Shown here piece by piece: positions 8,342-16,208 of a DNA stretch of 64,000 nucleotides. The notes beneath the pieces were generated by a model. It saw only the letters and a program-made list of their open reading frames with translations, ran no database searches and had not been told where the DNA came from. Made by a program: the position numbers and the translations under genes. The stretch is taken from positions 3,286,001 through 3,350,000 of the forward strand of contig NZ_CP042433.1 in assembly GCF_007970805.1 (NCBI RefSeq), written 5' to 3'. This stretch comes from Flavisolibacter ginsenosidimutans (GTDB lineage Bacteria; Bacteroidota; Bacteroidia; Chitinophagales; Chitinophagaceae). How positions within the stretch are numbered: position 1 is the first letter of the stretch; each line of letters opens with the position of its first letter.

Positions 8342-8665
8342 ATGAACATTTACGTTTCTAACTTAAGCTTCGACGTACAGGACGAAGACTTGAAAGAATT
8401 TTTCACTCCCTACGGAGAAGTAACGTCAGCCAAAATCATTACCGACCGCGAATCAGGCCGTTCAAGAGGCTTCGGCTTCGTTGAAATGTCAGACGATGCC
8501 GCTTCTAAAAAAGCCATCGCCGAGTTGAATGACGCAAACGTTGACGGCCGCACCATTAAGGTAATGGAAGCCAAACCCAAAGAAGACCGTCCGGCCCGCA
8601 GCAATTACGGCGGTGGTAGCGGTGGTTTTAACAACAGCAAGAGCTACAACAAAAACAGGTATTAA
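8342..8665 (+). CDS. RRM-domain RNA-binding protein
   Basis: 107 residues: one RNA-recognition motif (1-80) with RNP2 IYVSNL at 2-7 and RNP1 RSRGFGFVEM at about 39-48, then a short Gly/Asn/Ser-rich tail (GGGSGGFNNSKSYNKN). The aromatic residues that stack on RNA are present in both RNP motifs. Proteins of this shape in Bacteroidota and cyanobacteria are single-RRM RNA-binding proteins, often induced by cold. The ATG at 8342 is preferred over the upstream in-frame start at 8300 because the fold starts exactly there. A strong terminator follows. Confidence 0.93.
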   Translation: MNIYVSNLSFDVQDEDLKEFFTPYGEVTSAKIITDRESGRSRGFGFVEMSDDAASKKAIAELNDANVDGRTIKVMEAKPKEDRPARSNYGGGSGGFNNSKSYNKNRY

Positions 8666-8680
8666 TCTCGTTGTTTATAC

Positions 8681-8707
8681 AAAAGCCCCGGTCAACCGGG
8701 GCTTTTT
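8681..8707 (+). terminator. Rho-independent terminator after the RRM gene
   Basis: Stem AGCCCCGG / CCGGGGCT with a TCAA loop followed by TTTTTATT; starts 16 bases after the RRM stop codon. Confidence 0.9.
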
Positions 8708-8732
8708 ATTGTCCTTTATTTTAAACACAAAC

Positions 8733-8975
8733 ATGGAAACATTCAATAAAGAAATCGTTGTGGGAAAAGAAACAAGGGTTTTTGAATTTACCCAAATGCG
8801 GAACGTGAACGGCGTTAAGTTTTTTGTAACGTCAAAAGACGCTAACAAAAAAGCCGTCTCGTTCAGCCTTACAAAAAAAGACAGGGACTGGAAATTGTTA
8901 CCGGGATCGCTGCGCTGGTTGTATGATATCGAGACAAAGTTAGCCGATGCCATTGAAAGCACCCACCAGCCCTAA
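8733..8975 (+). CDS. Small hypothetical protein (80 aa)
   Basis: Not recognised. An 80-residue, basic, soluble protein with a predicted beta-rich first half (EIVVGKETRVFEFTQMRN) and a helical C-terminus (LYDIETKLADAIES). The ATG at 8733 lies just after the terminator of the RRM gene; a longer upstream frame would run backwards through that terminator and is rejected. No signal peptide or membrane helix. The regular frame and codon use match the neighbours, which supports a real gene. Confidence 0.7.
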   Translation: METFNKEIVVGKETRVFEFTQMRNVNGVKFFVTSKDANKKAVSFSLTKKDRDWKLLPGSLRWLYDIETKLADAIESTHQP

Positions 8976-9012
8976 CAAGCAGCGTTATCGTTTGCGAACG
9001 TAAATTGTTGCG

Positions 9013-9690
9013 TTAGTCCTCCAACAGATCCGGCCGTCGTTGCTTCGTTCTTTCCACGGCTTGTTCGTAGCGCCATTCTTCAACCTTCGCGGTGTGGCCA
9101 CTGAGTAAAATATCCGGCACCTTCAGTCCACGCCATTCGGCGGGACGGGTATACACCGGCGGCGCTAAAAGATTGTCTTGAAAGGAATCCGTCAATGCGG
9201 ATGTTTCATTATTCAACACACCGGGTATTAATCTTCCAACGGCATCTACCAAAACTGCCGCAGCCAACTCGCCTCCGCTGAGTACGTAATCACCAATCGA
9301 AATTTCCTTCGTCACGTACTTTTCACGAATGCGCTGGTCAATGCCTTTGTAGTGGCCGCAAATGAGCAAAAGATTTTCTTTCAGTGAAAGATTGTTGGCT
9401 ATTTTTTGGTTGAGCGTTTCGCCATCGGGTGTAAGAAAAATGATTTCATCAAAAGGTTTGTCTTTGCTTAATTCTTCAATCGCGTTGGCCAGCGGTTCGG
9501 GCATCATTACCATGCCCGCGCCGCCGCCGTATTGATAATCGTCCACCTGTCCGTATTCGTTTACGGCCCACTTGCGCAAGGGATGCACGTAAACGGTGAG
9601 CAGGCCTTTGTCCTGTGCACGTTTCATGATGGAATGCGAGAGTGGGCTTTGTAACAACTCGGGCAACACCGTAAGAATGTGAATGGTCAT
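9013..9690 (-). CDS. trmD: tRNA (guanine37-N1)-methyltransferase TrmD
   Basis: A 225-residue SPOUT methyltransferase that makes m1G37 in tRNAs reading CNN codons and prevents +1 frameshifting. Visible signatures are the N-terminal ILTVLPE, the glycine-rich [11 protein letters not shown] segment, [12 protein letters not shown], and the knot segment [14 protein letters not shown]; the C-terminal [19 protein letters not shown] is also typical. Length matches the family. A TATCTTTG box lies only 5 bases upstream of the ATG, so the mRNA is probably leaderless or nearly so. A type D repeat lies directly upstream of that box. Confidence 0.97.
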   Translation of the reverse strand: MTIHILTVLPELLQSPLSHSIMKRAQDKGLLTVYVHPLRKWAVNEYGQVDDYQYGGGAGMVMMPEPLANAIEELSKDKPFDEIIFLTPDGETLNQKIANNLSLKENLLLICGHYKGIDQRIREKYVTKEISIGDYVLSGGELAAAVLVDAVGRLIPGVLNNETSALTDSFQDNLLAPPVYTRPAEWRGLKVPDILLSGHTAKVEEWRYEQAVERTKQRRPDLLED

Positions 9691-9695
9691 GTCGG

Positions 9696-9703
9696 CAAAG
9701 ATA
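9696..9703 (-). promoter_or_regulatory. Probable trmD promoter -7 box (TATCTTTG)
   Basis: Exact match to the Bacteroidota TAnnTTTG consensus, read on the minus strand, with 5 bases between it and the trmD ATG. Confidence 0.65.
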
Positions 9704-9707
9704 AAAT

Positions 9708-9744
9708 GGAGGAGTCAGGAGTTAGAATACAGGAGACGGGAGGA
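9708..9744. repeat. Type D repeat arm upstream of trmD
   Basis: On the + strand GGAGGAGTCAGGAGTTAGAA followed by TACAGGAGACGGGAGG; on the trmD strand it is a CTCCTGTATTCTAACTCCTG-type word ending right before the -7 box. The same word occurs at 13791-13830 and around kbl (34050-34207). Confidence 0.75.
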
Positions 9745-9781
9745 ATAAATCTTTGTTGCAAAATAAATTGGATACATAATT

Positions 9782-9805
9782 ATTTCGCACAGAGCGAAGG
9801 AGAAG
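9782..9805. repeat. Repeat E hairpin (TTCGC/GCGAA)
   Basis: TTCGC-ACAGA-GCGAA followed by GGAGAA; a second copy with one changed loop base is at 13924-13948. Both lie on the 3' side of a minus-strand gene and before a type D repeat. Confidence 0.6.
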
Positions 9806-9840
9806 AAAAGAAACTGCACACATCACGTCAACCTCAAACC

Positions 9841-12033
9841 TTAAACCGCCTTTTCCACCCACACTTCGCTTTCTTTCAACAGGTTTATTAACTCGTCAAC
9901 CGCTACGTCGCTCGGTACATTGCGCTTTACAATCTCTTTGCCTTTGTACAACGTGATCTTTCCCACGCCACTGCCTACGTAACCAAAATCGGCGTCGGCC
10001 ATTTCGCCGGGACCGTTTACGATGCAACCCATGATGGCAATCTTCACGCCTTTTAAATGATTGGTCACTGCACGAATCTTAGCGGTGGTCTCCTGCAAGT
10101 CAAACAGTGTGCGGCCACAGGATGGACAAGAGATGTATTCCGTTTTTGAAATGCGTGTTCGGGTGGCTTGCAAAATGCTAAAGGCCGTGTTGTTGATGAA
10201 CTGCTCAACGGTAGTTGACTGCAAATAATTGCGACCCGAAGCATTGACCGTTGATCGTGGATCGTTGTCCGTTGATTGCTGATTGCCGATTGCCGATTGC
10301 CGGTAGCTTTCTGCCGTCATGCCGAAACAAACGCCATCGCCCATGCCATCAAGCAGCAAGGCGCCGGCTTCCGTGGCATAATGAATCAGGTGTTCGTCTG
10401 CCGTTTGCCGGTTGCTGTCAACGGTAATGATGACGGGATTTTTAATATCGCGGTTCATCAATTCAACAAACATGCGCCGCACCGATTGCATTGCATTTTT
10501 GTTCTTGCTACTCAAACAAAGAACAACGCTTGCATCATTCGTAACTGCGTCGAGGTAAGTAAAATCATTAACGGTTGTTTCGTCGCTAAAGCAATCCATC
10601 ATCACGAAGTTGATGCTGCTGCGCTGCGCCGCTTTTGCGTAACCGCTGTCGTCCCAAATGGGGAAGTATTTTTCTTTGTCTTCCGCCAACAACCACGTTG
10701 CCGGATAGACGATCACCTTCAAGGTTCCTGGTAAAGCAAAGTCTATAATCTTGTTGCCGGTGAAAATGTAATCGACCGCGGTATCGGCGATGGTCCACTT
10801 GTCCGACGCTTCATCATAAGTATAACCAACGCTTTGCAATTCTTTCGGCGAGATGCTTTGCAGCTTGCTTAAATCTGCAATTACAACAGGCACGTGATGA
10901 TCGCCAATGTTTGAAACGGCAAAGGTTTCCCTGCGTTTGTATTCAAACGGTGAATAAGGAAGCGTAACCCCATCCCGGCCTTCCCCTGAAGGGGAAGGAG
11001 CGTCAGGCTGCGAAGGCTCGCTTTGCGACGATCCAATCAATTCCTTAGAATCTGAAACAAGCAAGAACTGTGCGTCAGCAAACTCCTCTTTAGGGGGTTT
11101 GGGGGAATACCGCTTCACTAAATCCTTGCACACCGGTATTTCAAGTTCCGGGTCTTCTGTTAATGATACACGGATCGTATCGCCGATGCCGTCTTCCAGC
11201 AACGTGCCGATGCCTACCGCGCTTTTGATGCGGCCGTCTTCGCCGTCGCCGGCTTCTGTTACGCCAAGGTGTAAAGGATAAATCGCACCAAATTCGTCGT
11301 GCATGGTTTTAATCAGCAGGCGATAAGCCTGCACCATCACTTGCGGATTGGAACTCTTCATGCTCAGTACAATGTTGTGATAGCTTTCGCTTCGCGCAAT
11401 GCGCAAAAATTCCATCGCACTTTCCACCATGCCCATGGGCGTATCACCGTAGCGGCTCATAATCCGGTCGCTGAGCGAGCCGTGATTGGTGCCGATGCGC
11501 ATAGCCGTGCCATATTCCTTACAAATTTTTACCAGCGGCGTAAAGCGGTCGCGAATGCGGTCTATTTCTTCGGCGTAATCGGCATCGGAATATTCAATGA
11601 GTTCAAACTTCTTTTTGTCAACATAATTGCCCGGATTGACGCGAACCTTTTCAACGATGCGGGCCGCAATTTCAGCAGCGTTTGGCGTGAAGTGAATGTC
11701 GGCCACAAGCGGAGTGTGATAACCGCGCTTGTGCAATTCGTTTTTGATGTTGAGAAGATTTTCCGCTTCTTTTTTTGAAGGTGCCGTGATGCGCACCAGT
11801 TCAGCGCCGGCTTCAGCGCAGCGAATGGTTTGCTCCACCGTACCGATGGTGTCCATAGTATCGGTAGTGGTCATCGTTTGCACACGGATGGGATGAAAAT
11901 TTCCAAGCAGCAAATCGCCAATGTGCACTTCATTCGTGGGAAGGCGTTGATACGCGGTTAGCGAAGCCGCGTAATGGTTAAGCGATACATTATGAAGAAG
12001 CGTGGAACTGGTATTGTTTGTTTCTGCAACCAT
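9841..12033 (-). CDS. ispG: (E)-4-hydroxy-3-methylbut-2-enyl-diphosphate synthase, long three-domain form, with two repeat-derived inserts
   Basis: IspG (GcpE) converts methylerythritol cyclodiphosphate to HMBPP in isoprenoid synthesis. It has an N-terminal TIM barrel (about 30-300; VNPGNY, RIGTNHGSLSDRI), a middle A* domain, and a C-terminal Fe4S4 domain (about 625-730; CPSCGRTLFDLQ and GCIVNGPGEMADAD supply the cluster cysteines and Glu). At 730 residues it is longer than usual for the three-domain class. The excess maps to two in-frame inserts: residues about 308-353, encoding PSPSGEGRDG from a type C palindrome, and about 574-598, encoding low-complexity SAIGNQQSTDNDPRSTVN from a type D word. 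Both fall at linkers, so activity is probably kept. A TATTTTTG box is 17 bases upstream. Confidence 0.95.
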   Translation of the reverse strand: MVAETNNTSSTLLHNVSLNHYAASLTAYQRLPTNEVHIGDLLLGNFHPIRVQTMTTTDTMDTIGTVEQTIRCAEAGAELVRITAPSKKEAENLLNIKNELHKRGYHTPLVADIHFTPNAAEIAARIVEKVRVNPGNYVDKKKFELIEYSDADYAEEIDRIRDRFTPLVKICKEYGTAMRIGTNHGSLSDRIMSRYGDTPMGMVESAMEFLRIARSESYHNIVLSMKSSNPQVMVQAYRLLIKTMHDEFGAIYPLHLGVTEAGDGEDGRIKSAVGIGTLLEDGIGDTIRVSLTEDPELEIPVCKDLVKRYSPKPPKEEFADAQFLLVSDSKELIGSSQSEPSQPDAPSPSGEGRDGVTLPYSPFEYKRRETFAVSNIGDHHVPVVIADLSKLQSISPKELQSVGYTYDEASDKWTIADTAVDYIFTGNKIIDFALPGTLKVIVYPATWLLAEDKEKYFPIWDDSGYAKAAQRSSINFVMMDCFSDETTVNDFTYLDAVTNDASVVLCLSSKNKNAMQSVRRMFVELMNRDIKNPVIITVDSNRQTADEHLIHYATEAGALLLDGMGDGVCFGMTAESYRQSAIGNQQSTDNDPRSTVNASGRNYLQSTTVEQFINNTAFSILQATRTRISKTEYISCPSCGRTLFDLQETTAKIRAVTNHLKGVKIAIMGCIVNGPGEMADADFGYVGSGVGKITLYKGKEIVKRNVPSDVAVDELINLLKESEVWVEKAV
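10240..10312. repeat. Low-complexity type D word inside ispG
   Basis: On the + strand a tandem of GATTGCCGATTGCCGATTGC preceded by GTTGATCGTGGATCGTTGTCC. It is translated in frame in ispG and resembles an insert in mutL (42426-42462) that shares the pattern GAAAGCnACCGGCA...CAATCGGCAA on the coding strand. Confidence 0.75.
10971..11110. repeat. Type C palindromic repeat inserted in frame in ispG
   Basis: On the + strand CCCCATCCCGGCCTTCCCC-TGA-AGGGGAAGG, then about 85 bases further a second motif CCTCTTTAGGGGGTTTGGGG. The first matches the palindromes of the MITE-like element at 19805-19995 (GGGAAGG-nC-GGGATGGG). The two ends bracket the extra residues of IspG. Confidence 0.75.
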
Positions 12034-12050
12034 GCCGTAAAATTGGATGA

Positions 12051-12058
12051 CAAAAATA
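12051..12058 (-). promoter_or_regulatory. Probable ispG promoter -7 box (TATTTTTG)
   Basis: Exact TAnnTTTG match on the minus strand, 17 bases before the ispG ATG. Confidence 0.6.
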
Positions 12059-12176
12059 AACGAGAACCGCCAGCCGGTTTGTTATTTGATTGCAAAGCTG
12101 TGGCGCAGAACACAGTCCCACTCTAAAAACGCGGGTTATCCCACTCAACCAATAAACCACTCAACAATTCAACCTA

Positions 12177-12758
12177 TCACCAATCCTTACTGCCGCTTGG
12201 CGCTTGTCCGCCCTGGCCTTTCTGCATTTTGTGCTGAAGATCTTTCTCCTTCTGCTCCAAGTCACGGAGCTTTTTATCCGCGTCGTTCTGGCTCATGCCT
12301 CCACCGCCGCCTTTGTTGTTTTTCTGATTTTGCTGCTGTTGCTGCTTTTGTTCCTGCAGGGCTTTTTGCAGGTTTTCCCTTGCTTCTTTGTCGGCGGGAT
12401 TGATGCGCAGGGCGGCTTTGTATTCGTCAATGCTCGACGGCAAATCCTGTTGCTTGCTGTAGCTCACACCGGCGTTGTAATGCGCGGCGGCTTTGATGCT
12501 TTTGTCGTTGGTGGCAATGGCGTCGTAGGCTTCAATGGCAGCCTTGTATTTTTTTTGCTGCATCAGCGCATTGCCCAGGTTGTATTGCGCTTCGGTGTTG
12601 TGCGGGTTCAATTCCAAAGCCTTGCGATACTGGTCTTCGGCCAAGTCAAACTGCAGGCGCAAATAAAAGTCGTTGCCCTTGCTGATGTGCGTGGCCGCGG
12701 TTTGCGCAAAGGCATTGATCGAAAAAAGAAAGTATAATAAGCTCAAACAGTTTTTCAT
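12177..12758 (-). CDS. batC: Tetratricopeptide-repeat protein, BatC-like
   Basis: A 193-residue protein with a Sec signal peptide (1-18), three to four TPR motifs (about 22-125; e.g. AEDQYRKALELNPHNTEAQY and YNAGVSYSKQQDL), and a Gln/Gly-rich linker and charged helical tail (about 130-193) rich in KLRDLEQKEKDLQ. In Bacteroidota such TPR proteins follow the VWA proteins of the bat (aerotolerance) operon and probably act as a periplasmic scaffold. Its ATG overlaps the stop of the upstream VWA gene by 4 bases (ATGA), a sign of translational coupling. Confidence 0.85.
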   Translation of the reverse strand: MKNCLSLLYFLFSINAFAQTAATHISKGNDFYLRLQFDLAEDQYRKALELNPHNTEAQYNLGNALMQQKKYKAAIEAYDAIATNDKSIKAAAHYNAGVSYSKQQDLPSSIDEYKAALRINPADKEARENLQKALQEQKQQQQQNQKNNKGGGGGMSQNDADKKLRDLEQKEKDLQHKMQKGQGGQAPSGSKDW

Positions 12759-13756
12759 GCAGATACTTTTTTTCTGTCGGATACAAACAACTCAACAAGT
12801 AGCAACAAAGCCATGGGCAGAACAAGCCACCAGTAAAAGCTTTCATAATAAAGGCCGCTGGTGTCAAGGAGGGCTTTTTTGTCCACGTTTTTGTATTGGT
12901 CAAGCAAGGTGGCAATGGCCGGCGCCACGGCTTCCAAATGAATGTAGGTTCCGTGTGTGGATGTTGCGAGTTGCTGCAATAAATCTTCGTTCAGTTTGGA
13001 AACAACCACCTGTCCGCTTTCGTCCTTCTTTGCTCCGTGCGTTAATGTGTCCAGGATGGTTGAACCCGAAGCGGAGCCAAGGCCAACGGTGTTGATCATC
13101 ACGCCTTTTTTTGCTAAGTCCTGCGCCGTTTTCAGGGCGTCTTCGTCGTGGGTTTCACCATCGGTAACAAGAATAATGGTTTTGAACCGCTGGCTTCCCT
13201 CTTCAAAAGCCGCGTTGCTTTGCAGCAGCGCATCGCCAATGACCGTGCCTTGCTCGGGCACCATTTCGGGCGATGCGGTGGACACAAAAAGCTTGGCAGC
13301 TTCGTGGTCGGTGCTGAGCGGCATTTGCGTGTAGGCATTGCCCGCGAAAACAACAAGCCCGATGCGGTCGTTGGGCATTTTGTCAATGAGCGAGGTAAGA
13401 AGTTTCTGCGCCAGCAACAAGCGGCTTGGCTGCACATCGGTGGCGGTCATGCTGTTGCTCACGTCAAGCGCAATCACGGCATCAATGCCTTTGCGCACTT
13501 CGGCAGAAGCATCGTCGGGCTTGCGCGGATTGGCCAGTGAAAGGCAACCGAGGGCAAAGGCAAAAAGAAAAAGGGCAAACTTGATGCGTGATTTTAGCGG
13601 CGAATGATTTTTTGTGAGTGCCGCAATCAGCTTTGGCTCGCCGATGCGTTTTGTAGTGCGTTTTTGCCAAAGGATGTAAACCACGTAAAGCAAGGCAATG
13701 AGCGGCACGAGTAACAAGAGCCAAAAGGCTTCGGGATATTGATATTGAAAATTCAT
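12755..13756 (-). CDS. batB: VWA-domain membrane protein, BatB-like
   Basis: 333 residues: two N-terminal membrane helices (about 10-29 and 58-75), a von Willebrand factor A domain (about 88-280) with the metal-ion-dependent adhesion site DVSNSM and later TDGETHD, and a C-terminal helix (about 309-325). This is the architecture of BatA/BatB of the Bacteroides aerotolerance operon; the following TPR gene favours BatB-BatC. The batA, moxR and DUF58 genes of the full operon are not next to it here, so the cluster is partial. A type D repeat lies directly upstream. Confidence 0.87.
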   Translation of the reverse strand: MNFQYQYPEAFWLLLLVPLIALLYVVYILWQKRTTKRIGEPKLIAALTKNHSPLKSRIKFALFLFAFALGCLSLANPRKPDDASAEVRKGIDAVIALDVSNSMTATDVQPSRLLLAQKLLTSLIDKMPNDRIGLVVFAGNAYTQMPLSTDHEAAKLFVSTASPEMVPEQGTVIGDALLQSNAAFEEGSQRFKTIILVTDGETHDEDALKTAQDLAKKGVMINTVGLGSASGSTILDTLTHGAKKDESGQVVVSKLNEDLLQQLATSTHGTYIHLEAVAPAIATLLDQYKNVDKKALLDTSGLYYESFYWWLVLPMALLLLVELFVSDRKKVSA

Positions 13757-13790
13757 TCGTCTGCTATTGGCAAAGACTGTGCTAAGTTAA

Positions 13791-13830
13791 GGAGACAGAA
13801 TTCAGGAGACAGGAGTCAGAATTCAGGAGC
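13791..13830. repeat. Type D repeat arm upstream of batB
   Basis: GGAGACAGAATTCAGGAGAC followed by AGGAGTCAGAATTCAGGAG on the + strand; read on the batB strand it is a CTCCTGAATTCTGTCTCC word ending about 35 bases before the ATG. Confidence 0.75.
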
Positions 13831-13849
13831 AGTGAAGTTGGTTGCCGAA

Positions 13850-13896
13850 TAGAAATACCGAACGCACAAGAGTGCGACGCAAGAGAAGCTAAATAG
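13850..13896. repeat. Dispersed repeat B, opposite orientation
   Basis: CCGAACGCACAAGAGTGCGA then CGCAAGAGAAGCTAAATAG. The core CGCAC-AAGA-GTGCG is a perfect 5-bp hairpin; its reverse complement matches 4764-4800. Confidence 0.65.
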
Positions 13897-13923
13897 TAGC
13901 AGTGCAGCTACGTTCATAAAATT

Positions 13924-13948
13924 TATTTCGCACGGAGCGAAGGAGAAA
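13924..13948. repeat. Repeat E hairpin (TTCGC/GCGAA), second copy
   Basis: TTATTTCGCACGGAGCGAAG followed by GAGAA; identical to 9782-9805 apart from one loop base. Confidence 0.6.
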
Positions 13949-13995
13949 AAATTTTACGCACGGGAACGCCAACTTCAAAACTCAAACATCGAACG

Positions 13996-14487
13996 TCAAA
14001 CCTTTAACTCTTCGAAGACGCCGGTCTCGCGGTTCTTCCGCACGTTCTCTCCGTTAAAGCAACGGCCGTTCATGGCCACGTACACGCCGGGCGGCAGGGT
14101 TTGCACAAAAGCCAGGGCACTGCCTAAATTGAACAAACCGTCCGACGAACCAAATTTGTAAGGGATCATGGCGCCGGTGATGACGATGGTTTTGTCTTTT
14201 ATTTTTTGTGCAAGAAGTTTGGCCGTTTCCGCCATCGTATCGGTGCCGTGGGTGATGATGATTTTGTCTTCCTTGCTTTTGCGGCAATGTTCGGCAATGA
14301 GTTCGCGGTCGTCGCCGGTCATCTCCAGACTGTCCACCATCATCAGGGTTCGCACTTCCACGGGCACGAGATTGCGGCCCAATTCCAGCATTTCGGGCAG
14401 GTGCGAATCGTTGAAATAAAGTTGCCCCGTCAGCTCATTGTATTCTTTGTCGAAGGTTCCGCCGGTAATAAAAATGCGAATGCTCAT
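13996..14487 (-). CDS. Half-length asparaginase-domain protein
   Basis: A 163-residue protein covering only the N-terminal domain of L-asparaginases (usual length about 320-350). Both threonine motifs are present: TGGTFDKEYNE (about 8-18) and HGTDTMAETAKLLAQ (about 70-84). The C-terminal domain, which in the full enzyme completes the active site across subunits, is missing, and the frame ends cleanly, so this is a short family rather than a visible break. Such single-domain proteins occur in Bacteroidota; hydrolysis of asparagine is not assured. The ATG at 14487 is chosen because upstream residues are low-complexity and would run through the divergent TerB-like gene. Confidence 0.82.
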   Translation of the reverse strand: MSIRIFITGGTFDKEYNELTGQLYFNDSHLPEMLELGRNLVPVEVRTLMMVDSLEMTGDDRELIAEHCRKSKEDKIIITHGTDTMAETAKLLAQKIKDKTIVITGAMIPYKFGSSDGLFNLGSALAFVQTLPPGVYVAMNGRCFNGENVRKNRETGVFEELKV

Positions 14488-14552
14488 GGCCAAAAGATTG
14501 GCGTAAAAATAGGGCGGTTTGCGGACTACGCCATTTGGATTAATTTCCCCAC

Positions 14553-14972
14553 ATGAACACCGAACACCATACCCTGAACAACGAACAGGAAGCCTCCGTA
14601 GCCATTTTGTTTGGCTGTCTGCAAGCCAGCGGCAAACCGGTAAGCAACCGGCACGTCGAGCACCTTTCCCGCATGTTGCTGTTAAGCCAAAAATTTGCGC
14701 ACCACGACCTGCAGCCGCTGGCCGAAAAAGCCCTGCCGCTGTTGAAAGCTTTTGGCTCAAGAACGGTGATTGAACACAGTGCGCCGCTGATTACGGAAAG
14801 CTTTAAGGAAACCTTGTTTGCGATGGTCTGCGAACTGATGACCGGCGACGGTGAACTGAATGAAGCCGAAAGCGAGATTGTAGGTTTGACGGCGCTTTAT
14901 CTTGGTGTTTCGATTGAACTGATGCGCATCATGCTGACGACGTTTATCATGCGCAACCGGTGGAATGTGTGA
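14553..14972 (+). CDS. TerB-like protein
   Basis: A 139-residue all-helical acidic protein. The C-terminal half (FKETLFAMVCELM, TGDGELNEAESEIVGLTALY) resembles the TerB/DjlA fold, whose helix bundle carries a conserved acidic cluster (DGELNEAE) that may bind a metal. The family name comes from tellurite resistance, but isolated members have no proven function. Divergent from the asparaginase-domain gene, 65 bases away. After the stop lies a low-complexity GAAGTTCGAGGTTCGAGGTT word of type D. Confidence 0.72.
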   Translation: MNTEHHTLNNEQEASVAILFGCLQASGKPVSNRHVEHLSRMLLLSQKFAHHDLQPLAEKALPLLKAFGSRTVIEHSAPLITESFKETLFAMVCELMTGDGELNEAESEIVGLTALYLGVSIELMRIMLTTFIMRNRWNV

Positions 14973-14975
14973 AAA

Positions 14976-15010
14976 GTTTGAAGTTCGAGGTTCGAGGTTT
15001 GAGGTTGGGT
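14976..15010. repeat. Type D word after the TerB-like gene
   Basis: A run of GTTTGAAGTTCGAGGTTCGA then GGTTTGAGGTTGGG. Related GGTTTGAGG/CCTCAAACC words lie at 9830-9842, 13966-13996 and 46228-46264. Confidence 0.65.
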
Positions 15011-15150
15011 GTTTTGCGGAGAGACTTTATTTTGCTTTAATGGCTGAAATTATATTTGAGAAATTGCTTGTTCGGCTTTTGGCTGGTAATCAAATGAAAG
15101 TTGAACAAGAAGGTGCGGATATTAGCTGCCTGCAATTTGAGACAACTGCT

Positions 15151-15744
15151 ATGAAACAATTTTTTCTTCTCGCTTTTTTCGTTTTCACACTGATTGGGGT
15201 AACTGCATTTGTCGGTGTTTCTCATGTTGACCAAACAAAGTCATTTCATAATCATTTAAAGAAAAAATCATTGGGAATTTCAATTGTGCTTTACCAAGTT
15301 GGCAAAGCAGAAAAGATTGACGATTTATCCGATTTGGAGAAGCAAATGGATAAATCAAAAAGTGTAAACCTTTACAAGGCTACACAGGACCTGGCCATCA
15401 TCTTCATGAATACAGCAGACCCTTACAGCAATACGGCTGCATTGTCTTACAAAATGCTCTTCGGTGCATATGTAGAAAAGCAGGTAGGAGACAAAATAAT
15501 CAACGGCTTTGTTCCAACGCCGGAAGTTGCGACCGTTTGCGATTGGATGAAAAAGCACAGGATTGACAGTTTTGAAGGCTTTTCAAAAATGTATGAAAGT
15601 TTATCTAAGGAAGCCAAACAGGAACTTGAGGACATTGGTGCCGACGACAAAAAGCATTTATTTGAAGGGTATGTTCGACCCTTGACACAATTCTATCTTA
15701 CAACGTTAAAAAATCATAACGCAATCGTGATTTGTGGTGAGTGA
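15151..15744 (+). CDS. Hypothetical exported or membrane-anchored protein
   Basis: Not recognised. 197 residues from the ATG at 15151: an N-terminal hydrophobic segment (about 4-22, MKQFFLLAFFVFTLIGVTAF) that is either a signal peptide or an anchor, then a mainly helical, charged soluble domain. The frame stays open upstream to 14965, but that part is repeat sequence and has no hydrophobic start, so the internal ATG is chosen. Composition is somewhat AT-richer than the neighbours. Confidence 0.65.
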   Translation: MKQFFLLAFFVFTLIGVTAFVGVSHVDQTKSFHNHLKKKSLGISIVLYQVGKAEKIDDLSDLEKQMDKSKSVNLYKATQDLAIIFMNTADPYSNTAALSYKMLFGAYVEKQVGDKIINGFVPTPEVATVCDWMKKHRIDSFEGFSKMYESLSKEAKQELEDIGADDKKHLFEGYVRPLTQFYLTTLKNHNAIVICGE

Positions 15745-15797
15745 GCCGCAACAACAGCAGCTTTCTTTCTGTATTCAAACAACGACATCCTTACTAA

Positions 15798-16034
15798 TTA
15801 TTCTTTCGCATCCCGCTCCATATTCTTTCCCACAAAGTATCCAACCACAGCGCCGATGATGACACCAATCAGCAAGGCCACATAACTTTCACCCGCTGCA
15901 AACAAGGCAATCAGCCCCGCAAAAACGGCAAATAAGATAGCCCAAATGATTCGCCCTTTCACCCGCTGGCTGGCGGGAATAGCAGAAGGTTTCTGGTAAT
16001 GATGATGACCGGCGCGGTTACGGCTTTGCGGCAT
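15798..16034 (-). CDS. Small two-helix membrane protein
   Basis: A 78-residue protein with a basic, His-containing N-terminus (about 1-28) and two hydrophobic segments (about 29-47 and 50-70), the second with a glycine-spaced pattern (LIGVIIGAVVGYFVG), ending KNMERDAKE. Probably an inner-membrane protein of unknown role. The ATG at 16034 is chosen; the longer upstream frame has no homology-like features. Confidence 0.65.
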   Translation of the reverse strand: MPQSRNRAGHHHYQKPSAIPASQRVKGRIIWAILFAVFAGLIALFAAGESYVALLIGVIIGAVVGYFVGKNMERDAKE

Positions 16035-16208
16035 AAAATATTTTTGCGATAAGGTACGAACGAAATAGAAAGTGACGGGTGCAATACGAAGTAGAACGGG
16101 ATGATTTTTATCACAAGGCCGCAACCGCCCCGCATCTCTGTCGCAAACGAGGCGCACCAAAACAAAACGCTCTTCTTAGGTTTGTTTCATCAACACAAAT
16201 CATTTTTT

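Noticed and set aside
14488-14760. N-terminal extension of the asparaginase-domain protein
   Set aside because: It overlaps the divergent TerB-like gene, is Arg/Cys-rich and unlike the family; the ATG at 14487 fits the fold.
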